From NCBI GenBank assembly GCA_032719365.1, contig CM064862.1, forward strand, positions 87,842,503 to 87,906,502: a stretch of DNA of 64,000 nucleotides, given 5' to 3'. Shown piece after piece: positions 14,012 through 24,656 of the stretch; position 1 is the first letter of the stretch; every line of letters starts with the position of its first letter. The DNA comes from Prinsepia uniflora. Taxonomy: Eukaryota; Streptophyta; Magnoliopsida; Rosales; Rosaceae. The notes beneath the pieces were generated by a model that saw only the letters and a list, made by a program, of their open reading frames with translations, was not told the DNA's origin and did no database searches. Both the position numbers and the translations under genes were made by a program.

Positions 14012-14057
<46 letters not shown>
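13963..14057. repeat. Compound (TA)n/(GA)n microsatellite upstream of MLO
   Basis: Two blocks of alternating TA, each followed by a GA block, end in an interrupted GA run at about 14057. The tract lies roughly 370-460 bp before the MLO start codon, in the likely promoter. From general knowledge, GA repeats in plant promoters can be bound by BPC/GAGA-binding proteins. Action on this gene is inference. The predicted peptides across it are repeat artefacts. Confidence 0.9.
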
Positions 14058-14058
<1 letters not shown>

Positions 14059-14426
14059 TAATAACCATCTCCAGTTCTAAGACCCATCTCTTCCAAGTTC
14101 CAATCTCCATGGTCCCCCCTGACTCTCCTCCTCTCTTTTTAATATATACAGTACTCTATACTATAGCTTAAACAATTTTTCAAGCCACAGTCAAAGTGTC
14201 CAGTCCTCCGGCCCCTTTCTTAAATCCCATCCCATTGAACACTTAGCTAACACCAAGTCTTCTCTTAATTGTTTCTCTTTCTTCTGCCTATATATACGAA
14301 TATTTCCCTACGCTAAACCTTACTTATTAGAAGTTCATATACACCATTAATTCATCTCTTAATTACTCACTAGCATTATTTCTTCGTAACGAAACGAAAA
14401 AATTCAGGTTAAAAACACTCCAAAGC

Positions 14427-17400
14427 ATGGCAAACAAAGGAGGAAGATCCTTGGAGGAAACACCAACTTGGGCTGTTGCTGTGGTTTGTTTCGTTTTAGT
14501 TTTGGTTTCGATCATCATCGAATATTTCATTCATCTAGTCGGAAAGGTTAGTACGTACATAATTAATAATCTCAGTTAGAGTGATATCTTATAATTAATT
14601 AGAAGCTATTGTGGTTTGTTATGAAAGCGAAATTAATCTTTATTAATTACAATTATGAATTATGCGCAGTGGTTGGCAAAGAAAAACAAGCGAGCTCTTT
14701 ATGAAGCACTGGAAAAGATCAAATCGGAGCTTATGTTGCTAGGGTTTTTATCCTTGCTTCTAACGGTGGGGCAAGGACCAATCTCCAACATTTGTATATC
14801 AAAGGCTGTTGGTGATACGTGGCATCCATGTAGCAAGAAGCAAGAGCTCAAATCCGACGAGGATAAAGACGATACCTCATCTTCAGATGGCAGCGACCGT
14901 AGACGGCTTCTGTCCATCTCCGGTGAGACCTCCCGCCGTGTTCTAGCCTCCGCAAATTCTGACACATGTGGTGCCAAGGTACACACTAAATCACATAAAA
15001 TATGTCAACATGTAATATAAAAATAATACAGAAAATTTGTATTTTAATATAGGTTTTTCCCATCGTACTGTCAAATTATATAATATTATAAGATCGGTTT
15101 TGTTTAAACATACGATTGAAATGTTCTGAAAAGGTAACCACACCAAATATGTTTGAAATGTCAAACTTTGGTGCAAGTGTATGTCTTTGTTCATGCAAAT
15201 ATTGCACGAACGTAGCAACCTAATTTGTGGTAACTATTATTATTATTATTATTATTTTTACCTCGAGGAATTCTGCGGTAATTATTTTGCAGGGCAAAGT
15301 TCCATTCGTGTCATTTTATGGAATTCATCAACTTCACATACTCATATTTGTGTTAGCCGTCTTCCACGTGCTTTACTGCATAACCACCCTGATTTTGGGC
15401 AGAGCAAAGGTATCAACTCTGACTCACTCCCTCTCACAAAAATTAAATTAAATCAAATTATAATTATATTATCATCACATTTCAAAATTTTAACTTGGCT
15501 GATTGGCTGCAGATGAAGAAATGGAAAATATGGGAATCGGAAACAAGAACGGTTGACTACCAGTTCGAGCATGGTATATTGATACTTTCACTAATACTTT
15601 TGCTAATTTTACAGGTTACTTGATTATTTTGAGTTTCGAGTAGGTATTATTATTAGCCCTGTTAATCGGTTTTTCGGTTCGATTTTTTTGCCGAAATCGA
15701 AACCGAACCGGATTGAGAATCGATTCAGGTGCAATACGATTTTCCATCTCAAAAACCGGTTGAACCGAAAACTGATTAAATCGGCTCGATTCAGTTTTGA
15801 ATCGATTTCAGACCGGTTTAACCAGTTTTCATCTTCGACGGAGAGAACAATGGAGTCTTGGAGACTAGAGAGGGCGAGGCTGTGAGCTTCGAAGTTCGAA
15901 GACGATAGATCGAGCTTCGAGTTCAACAGAGATGGAGAAAAGGACTTAGAGGGAGATGGGGAGATCGTGGGAGAAGGAGAAATAGCAGGAGGGAAGTGAG
16001 GCTGTGAGCTTCGACGAAGCTGGAGAGGGTGAGATCGAAGATGTTCTTCGACGAAGATGGAGAGGTTGAGGGAGAGGGATATGGAGAGTGCGAAGTTGGT
16101 GAATGGTGAGGGTTCCTGAGGGTGAGTAATCGAGGGAGATGGCTGAGCAGAGGCCACGACATCTGGAAGAGGCGAGATTATTGGAGAGGGACGAGTCGAT
16201 GTCGATGAGAGTCGAGAGGGAGAAATTGATTTGAGAGAGATGAGAGTGTGGGAGGCGAGACTCGAGATGGATGATTGGGAGCGACTAAGGGAGAGGTCGA
16301 GAGGGATTGAGCGAGAGGTCGAGAATCGAGAGGGGTTAGGGATGACTGAGAGCAACTGAGCGAGAGGGGTTAGGGATTTGGGATTAGCCCTAGTTTGAAC
16401 GCCGTCGTTTTGAGACAGAGAGGTTGGGCTATTTGGGCCCTTGGGAGGGTTGGGCTGGGCTTCCAAGACATAACCAGTTTGAACCAGTTTGGAGGGTTGG
16501 GTTGCCCGGGCTGGACAATATTGTGCCACCATTAAAACCCAAAACAGAAGCCCATTTATTTAAGTTCGGTTATTCGATTTGGTTCGGTTTTGTTAAATCA
16601 AGAACCAAAATAGAACCAGCTTGGACCCGGTTCGATTCGATTTTTACTATTCAATTTTGGTTTTCTTTCGGTTCGGTTTTGTTTGGTTTGGTCCTGATTT
16701 GGTTCGGTTTTTGGTCCGATTTTTTAGAATCAATTAACAAGGCCAATCATTATCAAACTAAAACGTAATTCTATTTTGTAACGTGTATTTTAATTTATAT
16801 TTGCAGACCCCGAAAGATTCAGATTTGCAAGAGACACATCGTTTGGGAGAAGGCACTTGAGCTTTTGGAGCGGCTCTTCCATTAGCTTATGGATAGTAAG
16901 TATTTAAAATCACATTAGTTTTCTTGTTTCAAATGTAACGATTTATGAAAGTGTTTTAATTAGTTTACAACATCGCAGGTTTGCTTCTTTAGACAGTTTG
17001 TGAGATCAGTGCCTAAGGTTGATTACCTGACTCTACGCCATGGATTTATCATTGTAAGTCCTCCTTAAACCTTAATACAAGTAATTAATTAACAGATAAA
17101 TGTCTTGAGGTTTCTCTTATAAGAAGATCTATATATAATTTGTGTGTATTAACCATGACGCATGCAGGCACATTTGGCCCCTCAGAGCCAAACCAAGTTC
17201 GATTTCCAGAAGTACATCAACAGATCACTTGAAGAGGATTTCAAGGTTGTGGTTGGGATCAGGTAGGTCATATCACGAGCTTACTTATGAGATTTGTTGA
17301 AGCGTTTGTCAGTCTCTCATGCACACATATGATGACTTCAAATTTTCATTCTAAAACGATAATAAATAAGTATTACTCGTACAAAAAGCACATGCTGTCA

Positions 17401-19299
17401 GTTGATCTCTAGCATGCTCTTTCTTACCAGAATAGTGTAAACAAGACTAATGAATATGGTTTGTTTTCACACGTACACGCAGCCCAACCATTTGGTTTTT
17501 TGCAGTATTATTCCTCATGTCCAACACCCATGGTATGTTTTCATTTTTACCTCTCCTTTAATAAATCTAGTTCTTATTACAATTGTTATTTTAATACTTA
17601 ATAATGTGTTTTTGTTTGTTTTCAGGCTCACGTTCATATCTGTGGCTACCATTTATTCCCTTGATTGTAAGCACCCCAATCACCACCCTCCAATTCCCTT
17701 TCTCCAAATCCCATGGTCCTACCAAGTTGGATTTAATTTTGAATCTAATAATTTCATTGGTATTGCCTTTCTGCAGATGATCTTATTAGTAGGGACAAAG
17801 CTGCAAGTTATAATAACGAAGATGGGCCTGAAATTAAAAGAAAGAGGAGAAGTTGTGAAGGGGACCCCTCTGGTGGAGCCTGGTGACCATCTCTTCTGGT
17901 TCAACAACCCTCGCCTCATTCTTTACATCATCCACTTTGTACTCTTCCAGGTTCAACTCTTCCCAATTGGACTCATTATCTCTCACCAACCCTAACTAGG
18001 GTCGCTCGTCTACCATTCTCTCCTCTGGACGACTAACCCTAACATTCTCGCTTCTCATCAATTCTCTAACAATGTTTTGTTTCTTCCTCTTCCGTTTTTC
18101 CTCACAGAATGCCTTTCAACTTGCCTTCTTTGCATGGACTTGGGTAAATCCACATTAAACTGGTCACTACCATACTGGAAAATGGTTCACTTTTTACCAC
18201 ACAAAAGCTCACAGTTGATTCCAACTTCGGTTTTTACAGTATGAATTTGGCTTGAAGTCTTGCTACCATGAGAAGTTGGAAGATGTCATTTTAAGAATAT
18301 CAATGGGGTGAGTAACTTTCCAGGATCACAATTTTCAGAGAAACCCATTAATTATGAGAATTTAAACTGAAAAGGTCCATTGATTATATTACTTTTTACA
18401 GGGTCATCATACAAATACTATGCAGTTATGTAACTCTTCCTCTTTATGCCTTGGTAACACAGGTAAGTGCCAATGATGCAAAATTACATCCTAAAACTAG
18501 GAAATTTGATGTGAGATACAAGAATGTAAGCTCTAACTATTCGTGTTAAGTATAAAAACAGATGGGTTCAACAATGAAGCCGACAATCTTCAATGACAGA
18601 GTGGCGAACGCTCTCAAAAAATGGCACCACATAGCAAAGAAGCACGTAAAGCAGAACAAAAATTCAAGTCCAATTACCAGCGCACCTGGCACTCCCTTGC
18701 ATTCTCTGTCTCCTGTTCATCTACTTCGCCACTATCAACCCGAACATGACGTTGAGAGTGTGCATACATTGCCAAAGATGTCTTATTTTGACAATGAGGG
18801 TCCAGACTCATCGTCTCCGTCTCACCACCGAGATGATCTAACTTCGTCTAACCAAGTTAAAAGCAGCCATGGTCAGGAGGAAGAGATTAGTGCTCATGAA
18901 TCTGACAGAGTGGCGAACGCTCTGAAAAAATGGCACCACACAACGAAGAATCAGATAAAGCAGAACAAAAATTCAAGTCCAATTACAAACATACCTGGCA
19001 CTCCCTTGCATTCTTTGTCTCCTGTTCACCTACTCCGCCACTATGAATCCGAACATGACGTTGAGAGTGCAAATACATTGCCAAGGATGTCTTATTTTAA
19101 CAATGAGGGTCCAGACTCACCGCCTCACCAGCACGTAACTTGGTCCAACCAAGGAAAAAGCAGTCATGGTCAGGAGGAACCGATTAATGCTCATGAATCC
19201 AATGAATCTAACACAGTAAACAATCCTTTAGGTGGTTATGGTTCTATAATCCAACATGAAATTCAAATTCATCCTGCGGAGTTCCCATTTGAGAAATGA
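14427..19299 (+). CDS. MLO: MLO-like seven-transmembrane protein, 14 exons, about 677 aa, doubled calmodulin-binding tail
   Basis: Exons, all with GT-AG introns and frame kept throughout: 14427-14546, 14670-14978, 15293-15409, 15513-15573, 16807-16895, 16979-17053, 17168-17262, 17483-17532, 17626-17666, 17777-17950, 18108-18143, 18240-18307, 18402-18462, 18562-19299. The sum is 2034 nt, 677 codons plus stop. The N-terminus (LEETPTWAVAVVCF) and core motifs such as DPERFRFARDTSFGRRHL and EPGDHLFWF identify the plant MLO family, plasma-membrane proteins that modulate defence and, in clade V, powdery mildew susceptibility. Membrane segments lie near residues 14-36, 62-80, 158-178, 290-303, 311-325, 366-388 and 409-430. 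The cytosolic tail has the calmodulin-binding helix (VANALKKWHH, Trp453) and ends in an EFPFEK acidic-aromatic motif like that of clade V tails, so clade V is suspected but not proven. The family usually has about 550-600 residues; the excess is a 103-residue tail duplication with a second helix at Trp556. Confidence 0.95.
15225..15257. repeat. (TTA)n microsatellite in MLO intron 2
   Basis: A run of TTA/ATT triplets sits about 40 bp before the acceptor of exon 3 (15293). It is a likely length-variable marker within the gene. Confidence 0.9.
15656..16743. mobile_element. Non-autonomous DNA element (hAT-like?) in MLO intron 4
   Basis: The ends form an imperfect inverted repeat: GCCCTGTTAATCGG at the left and the complement GGCCTTGTTAATTGA at the right. 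Both ends are followed inward by repeated CGGTTCGGTTT-type motifs in opposite orientation, giving large subterminal palindromes. The middle (about 15850-16400) is GA-rich and yields a false 302-residue serine-rich frame on the minus strand. A clean 8-bp target duplication was not found, so the superfamily is uncertain. The insertion accounts for most of this 1.2-kb intron, far longer than the gene's other introns, and leaves both splice sites intact. Confidence 0.65.
18595..19212 (+). repeat. 309-bp in-frame tandem duplication in the last MLO exon
   Basis: The unit starting GACAGAGTGGCGAACGCTCT at 18595 starts again at 18904 with a 309-bp period (103 codons). Long stretches are almost identical, including AAGCAGAACAAAAATTCAAG in both. 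Each unit encodes a calmodulin-binding-like helix, a TPLHSLSPVHLLRHY block and an Asp/Asn-rich region ending near HGQEE. Differences are mostly substitutions, and no frame break has arisen. Confidence 0.95.
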
Positions 19300-20209
19300 G
19301 AATGGAGAAGTAAATGAGAAATGACATGCAACACTCCAATATGAACACTGAATTAAACCATATTATGAGGTTTGTTTCCAGTGGGATGACTGTATATGAA
19401 GAGACTCTTTGCTAGATATCAATAGTACAATTGTGACATAAAGCTTCATATTATGAAAATAAACTTTCTTACCTTCATCTTTAAGGTTTGAGCTGCTGTA
19501 GATGTATCTATCAATCATTGATTCATAAGCAATAAACCACCACCAGATGGAATTATCCAACCTTAAATTCAACATTAGACCTCAAGAAGAGGTGACCATC
19601 TTACAAAAAGTAATATTTGTTTCACATAATAGACTTGATGAAATATTCATTAAATTGTGGGGGCAATGCCTACTGTTTTGTATTGACTAATTTGCTTCAA
19701 GATATGAAGATCAACAATGTTCATTAGCAATGCACACAAAACTAATTACATCATTAGCATTTGAGCAGCAGAGGATTTTCTATTTACTAGTGGGTTTCTT
19801 CAAGATATGAAAGATCAACAATGTCATAATTTAAACACAACCAATAACTTAATGATGCAGAAGAGGACTTTCTAAAGCATTAAAAGAAGGCAGATGGCGC
19901 GCTTCAACAGTTCAAGGCTCAACAAGCATAATCACAATAAAACATTCCAAGAGAGCAGATATTGACGAAAAATAAACAAAATTTCATCCATAACCGCACC
20001 ACTTTGAAAATAAGGATCGAAGAAAGGTTTTTCAGAACTAAAAGTACTTTATTTATACCGAATTGAGTTTTCATAATGAAAAAAACATAAACGAACACAT
20101 CGGAAAGCTGATAAACATCATAAATTGGCACAATGGCCAATCAACACAACACACCACCCACCATCATCATTAGAACTAGATAAAATAAACTAGAAACCAA
20201 CAAAACTCT
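19300..20209. other. Intergenic DNA between convergent MLO and polyubiquitin genes
   Basis: MLO (+) and polyubiquitin (-) converge here, so this holds both 3' untranslated regions. No coding sequence is recognised. Positions about 19505-19550 (beginning ATCAATCATTGATTCATAAG) recur almost exactly at 23195-23240, showing that this flank was duplicated together with the ubiquitin gene. Confidence 0.7.
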
Positions 20210-21586
20210 TCAGAAATCACCACCACGAAGACGAAGCACAAGGTGGAGGGTAGATTCCTTCTGGATATTATAATCTGCAAGAGTACGACCATCATCAAGC
20301 TGTTTCCCGGCAAAGATCAACCTCTGCTGATCCGGAGGGATGCCTTCCTTGTCTTGAATCTTAGCTTTCACATTGTCAATAGTATCAGAGCTCTCAACCT
20401 CGAGAGTAATTGTCTTTCCAGTCAGGGTCTTGACAAAAATCTGCATACCACCGCGAAGCCTGAGTACCAGATGAAGAGTGGACTCCTTTTGGATATTGTA
20501 ATCGGCAAGAGTCCTTCCATCCTCCAATTGCTTTCCAGCAAAAATCAGCCTCTGCTGATCAGGAGGAATGCCCTCCTTGTCTTGAATCTTCGCCTTCACA
20601 TTATCAATGGTATCTGAACTCTCAACCTCCAAAGTAATAGTCTTTCCAGTCAGGGTTTTAACGAAAATCTGCATACCACCTCTCAATCGCAGAACCAAGT
20701 GCAGGGTCGATTCCTTTTGAATGTTATAGTCGGCTAGGGTTCTTCCGTCCTCCAATTGCTTTCCAGCGAAGATCAATCGCTGCTGGTCTGGGGGAATGCC
20801 CTCCTTGTCTTGAATCTTGGCCTTCACGTTATCGATCGTATCAGAACTCTCGACCTCCAAAGTAATTGTCTTTCCGGTAAGGGTTTTGACGAAGATTTGC
20901 ATGCCACCTCTCAATCGAAGAACCAAATGCAAGGTTGATTCCTTTTGGATGTTATAGTCGGCTAGGGTTCGGCCGTCCTCCAGTTGCTTGCCGGCGAAGA
21001 TCAATCGCTGTTGGTCTGGTGGAATTCCCTCCTTATCTTGAATCTTGGCCTTGACGTTGTCAATGGTGTCTGAACTCTCAACCTCGAGCGTAATCGTCTT
21101 TCCGGTTAGGGTTTTGACGAAGATCTGCATCCCACCCCTCAATCGCAGAACCAGATGAAGGGTCGACTCCTTCTGGATGTTATAGTCTGCTAGGGTTCGG
21201 CCATCTTCCAGTTGCTTGCCGGCGAAGATCAATCGCTGCTGATCTGGGGGAATCCCTTCCTTATCTTGAATCTTGGCCTTAACGTTGTCGATGGTGTCAG
21301 AGCTCTCCACTTCGAGAGCGATAGTCTTCCCGGTTAGGGTTTTGACGAAGATCTGCATACCTCCCCTGAGACGGAGCACCAGATGGAGAGTCGACTCCTT
21401 TTGAATGTTGTAATCGGCAAGAGTTCGGCCGTCCTCAAGCTGCTTTCCGGCGAAGATCAGCCTTTGCTGATCCGGAGGGATGCCCTCCTTGTCTTGGATC
21501 TTAGCCTTGACATTGTCGATGGTGTCAGAGCTCTCCACCTCGAGAGTGATTGTCTTTCCTGTCAGGGTTTTCACGAAGATCTGCAT
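20210..21586 (-). CDS. UBQ: Polyubiquitin, six head-to-tail ubiquitin units
   Basis: Encodes ubiquitin, the 76-residue tag that E1-E2-E3 enzymes attach to proteins for degradation or signalling. The 458-residue precursor is six exact-length monomers, each starting MQIFVKTLTGKT and ending LRLRGG, followed by a two-residue tail (Asp-Phe) that deubiquitinases remove after the last Gly76. There is no frame break. Units differ mainly at silent sites, but unit 2 has Ala in place of Thr14 and unit 6 has Asp in place of Glu51. Lysines 6, 11, 27, 29, 33, 48 and 63 and the Ile44 patch are kept in all units. The ATG at 21586 is the first monomer's Met. A TATA-like box lies about 110 bp upstream. The short leader shows no obvious intron. 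Decayed duplicates follow at 23333 and 24657. Confidence 0.98.
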   Translation of the reverse strand: MQIFVKTLTGKTITLEVESSDTIDNVKAKIQDKEGIPPDQQRLIFAGKQLEDGRTLADYNIQKESTLHLVLRLRGGMQIFVKTLTGKTIALEVESSDTIDNVKAKIQDKEGIPPDQQRLIFAGKQLEDGRTLADYNIQKESTLHLVLRLRGGMQIFVKTLTGKTITLEVESSDTIDNVKAKIQDKEGIPPDQQRLIFAGKQLEDGRTLADYNIQKESTLHLVLRLRGGMQIFVKTLTGKTITLEVESSDTIDNVKAKIQDKEGIPPDQQRLIFAGKQLEDGRTLADYNIQKESTLHLVLRLRGGMQIFVKTLTGKTITLEVESSDTIDNVKAKIQDKEGIPPDQQRLIFAGKQLEDGRTLADYNIQKESTLHLVLRLRGGMQIFVKTLTGKTITLEVESSDTIDNVKAKIQDKEGIPPDQQRLIFAGKQLDDGRTLADYNIQKESTLHLVLRLRGGDF

Positions 21587-21860
21587 GATTCTAGGGCAAT
21601 TGAAATTGTGAACAATAGGAATTGGGAGAGAGATTTTTTGTATTGCTGAGAAGGGAATCAGAGACTTGTGAAATAAAATAGAGGAGGAGAGGGTGTTTAT
21701 AAAGAGAAGATACGCCGACGGTTAAATCCTTATTCCCGATGGACAAGGAATGCGTGGACGAGAAGCGTCCGCGTAACGAAGGCCTAGAAAATTCTGGGTG
21801 ACACGGAATCCTTATTCCCGATGGCTAAAAGATACGTTTAGCGTGACACGGCTTATTTCG
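21587..21860 (-). promoter_or_regulatory. Polyubiquitin promoter and leader
   Basis: On the minus strand a TTTATAAA box lies at 21696-21703, which would place the transcription start near 21665-21670 and give a leader of about 80 nt. Further upstream an 18-bp block, AATCCTTATTCCCGATGG, occurs twice (about 21726 and 21808). Between the copies, GAAAATTC at about 21787 forms a GAAnnTTC dyad, the core of a heat-shock element. The motif match is direct; heat induction is inference from other polyubiquitin genes. The pseudogene copy at 28838-28945 has a related leader and TATA box. Confidence 0.6.
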
Positions 21861-22501
21861 ATACCAAATCTAAATTTACGTCAAATAAAACAGAATTGCA
21901 CAGATTATAAATTTACATGGGTCGGTTCTTTAATTTTTTTTTCCCCACTCATTTGGTAGGTAATAGTGGCACTCTGGCACCCGACCATTCTTTATATATA
22001 TATTTTTTATTTTTAGGCTAAATGCCCTTTGATGAGAAAAAATAATCTCAAAATATTTTAGGAATAAAAATTTACTTTCCGTTGATGTAATAATAGGTAC
22101 ATTATAAAAACGGTTACACCATTTAACAGATATTTTATTTAACACAGTTTATAATAGTTATATAGAAAAATATTTTAGTTATTTGAGTCATAACTGCATC
22201 TTCCTCCTCATTTTCTTCCTGCATCTTTTTCCTTCAAAATAAAAACTCAGCAACTCATCTATCTGATTTAAATATATGGGTTTTCTGAAAAAACACATTC
22301 TCTTCTCTCTTTTCTAGACAAATTAAACCCAGCAACTGAAAATATGTGTGAACTAACCATAGCATCAGCTCCTACTCACAAAATATTTCAAAGATTCAGA
22401 AATCAGAACTCTAATCTTCAACACCAATTAGTTATCTAGGCACCAGCACTAGCTAGCTACATTAAGAAAACACAGTTTCACCACAGAATCAAATGACAAC
22501 A
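21861..22501. other. Intergenic DNA upstream of polyubiquitin
   Basis: AT-rich sequence with no recognisable gene. It may hold distal promoter elements of the polyubiquitin gene. Confidence 0.5.
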
Positions 22502-23192
22502 TGTCAGGACCCACCCCGGTTTCACCCCGAAAACCGAGGTAAATCCTGCTCCCGTCTGACACCCTGACACGTGACTAATGTAAAACACCCAACAAGCACA
22601 GTCAGACGCAGGAGAACCTATAAACATCTCGAAGTTAAAAGTTTACAGAGCATAGTCCCACATACACAGAAAAGAAAAACCGATAAACAGTACACGCACA
22701 CGGAAAAGTTAAAACACTTCGGGATCCCTTTCGTGACTTCTATGCCTCAGACGCTGCCTCGACGCCGAAACCCCGCTCTAGCTCCACGACCTGGAGGGCA
22801 ATTTAAAACAGAAGGTGTGAGTGGACCATAAATAACAGAAAAAAATTCCAAAACCATTTTAGAAGAAAACCGGGTTTAGCCCTCCGTTTTGAAACCACAT
22901 GCACAACCCAGTTATGAAAACAGTTATCAATCAATCACCATAAAATATTTACAGAATCATTTTAAAACAGTATAAGTCTCATAACCTCACCATAAGAACA
23001 AAAACACTATAAAACAGTTATAGAAATCATAGCAGAAACGTCAGAAAACCGTATCATAAATCGTGAATATCAACTCATCATTTTCTGATCAAACCTGCTG
23101 GACCTATCTGAGTCTTTAAACTCTCGAGTCTTTAAACTCAATCCAGGCCTTAATAATATCCGAGTCTTTAAACTCAATCCAGGCCTTAATAA
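22502..23192 (-). mobile_element. Truncated Gypsy LTR (3' part), minus orientation
   Basis: The left border begins TGTCAGGACCCACCCCG, the reverse complement of the LTR 3' terminus seen at 45138 and 62259. The segment keeps the GGGAGCAGG block, the block matching 44800-44900 and two copies of CGAGTCTTTAAACTC-type repeats. It stops abruptly at about 23192, where the sequence changes to the duplicated ubiquitin 3' flank. The 5' two-thirds of the LTR are missing and no right-hand target duplication exists, so it was cut by a deletion or by the duplication breakpoint. Confidence 0.85.
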
Positions 23193-23332
23193 TATCTATC
23201 AATCATTGATTCATAAGCAATAAACCACCACCAGATAGAGTAGTAGCTGATGATCAACCAAAATACACCACCATAACGCCACCACCATAACTAAACAATT
23301 TAGACTTAAAACAATCAAACTTCTCATACATC

Positions 23333-23650
23333 ACCACCACGAAGACCAAGGAAAATATGGAGGGTAGAATCTTTCTGGATATTGTAATCTGCAAGGATAC
23401 GACCATCCTCAATTTGTTTCCCAGCAAACATCAACCTCTACTGTTCTGGTGGGATCCCCTCCTTGTCTTGAATCTTAGCTTGAAATTATCAATATTGTCA
23501 GAGCTCTCAGCCTCCGAAGTAATTGTCTTGCCAGTCAAGGTCTTTACAAAAATCTGCATACCACCGCGAAGCCCGAGCATCAAATGTATAATCGACTCCT
23601 CATGGATGTTCTAGCCATTCTCTAACTGCTTACTAGCAAAAATCAGCCTC
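23333..23650 (-). pseudogene. Polyubiquitin pseudogene fragment, about 1.4 units
   Basis: Holds the 3' end of a polyubiquitin copy (complement of the GG-Asp-Val-stop end at about 23333), one damaged monomer and part of the next, ending near 23650. A small deletion shifts the frame near 23485 and many substitutions change residues. Its 3' flank (about 23193-23332) matches the flank at 19505-19550, so it comes from a duplicated unit and is not a processed copy. Confidence 0.9.
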
Positions 23651-24656
23651 TGTTTTATTCATTCTACCTGAACAGTTATGCACTAGATAGTTCAAAGCTT
23701 TGAGGCAGTGCTAATATCGGCATAATTCACTGCCCAGTTACAACTAGTATCTATGAGAGGCCTGATCTTAAATTCAATCTCAAGACTGAAGAAGGGCAAT
23801 CATATGCTCCTACTGAAGCTTTACACAAGTCTCATTAGAGGAATAACATATATACATTACGAGAATTACTGCAAACTTGTTACCCAAAGGTTGAACACTT
23901 AAACCCAGTCAACAAATAATGTGCCTGAGCTATAAAAATGAATGAAGATAACTTAGTTGTATTAACTGGTTTTCTTCAACATAATAAGTTGATTATTTCA
24001 CAAACAAATAACCTCACGAACAGGATAGGAACCTCCTACTGCCTGATATTAGACAAATGTAATGAAAGCTTTGCCAACTCATGTTATCCAGACCACAATA
24101 CTCCAAAGAAAGCCGAAACTGAAGGTAATAACACTAATAGGGTCCTACCACATCTCCATGCATATGCAACCCTCGTCCAAGGATACAAACCTTGTCCAGT
24201 CATTTGCAACCTTAACCAACTTACTACAAAAAGCAACACTATAAGCTGATTATATCTGCCAGGAGTAAGGCCTTATATACAATGAAAACCAACTATATCA
24301 GCTATGTTATTTCAACTAGTCTCATGTTGAAGAAAGCTAGACCAAAAATTTGTCATTCCATACATCTTATGACCTCTTGAGAAAAATAGAAACACAAACA
24401 CAAACTGCAACCATTAGCTAACACAGACATTAAAGCTAAAGAGGCACATCACAAGACGACATAGTAAAGGAAGCGCGTAGAATTTACCGAACTAAATTTC
24501 TTTATTAATAATACTAAGGATAGTTTTTTAGTACACAACCACAAACCTAAGGAACTAAACATACCATAATCAACATACTAGCTGATGATCAACAGAAACA
24601 CCACCATCACGCCACCATAGCTAAACAACTTGAAACTTAAAAACCATCCAACTTCC
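23651..24656. other. Diverged duplicate of the ubiquitin 3' flank, no gene seen
   Basis: No coding sequence is recognised. Scattered likeness to 19560-20200 (for example around 23762 versus 19560) suggests that this is the old 3' flank of the second ubiquitin unit. The 60-103 residue open frames here have no family features. Confidence 0.5.

Noticed and set aside
13847..14171. Open frames of 87 and 102 residues
   Set aside because: They are translations of TA/GA microsatellite repeats.
15624..16532. 302-residue open frame on the minus strand in MLO intron 4
   Set aside because: It is a low-complexity serine-rich product of the GA-rich middle of the intron element, with no domain.
17450..17995. 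181-residue open frame in MLO
   Set aside because: It reads through introns 8 and 9 in a mixed frame; the spliced model fits the MLO family exactly.
20243..21649. Plus-strand open frames opposite the polyubiquitin gene
   Set aside because: They are antisense shadows of the repeated ubiquitin monomers.
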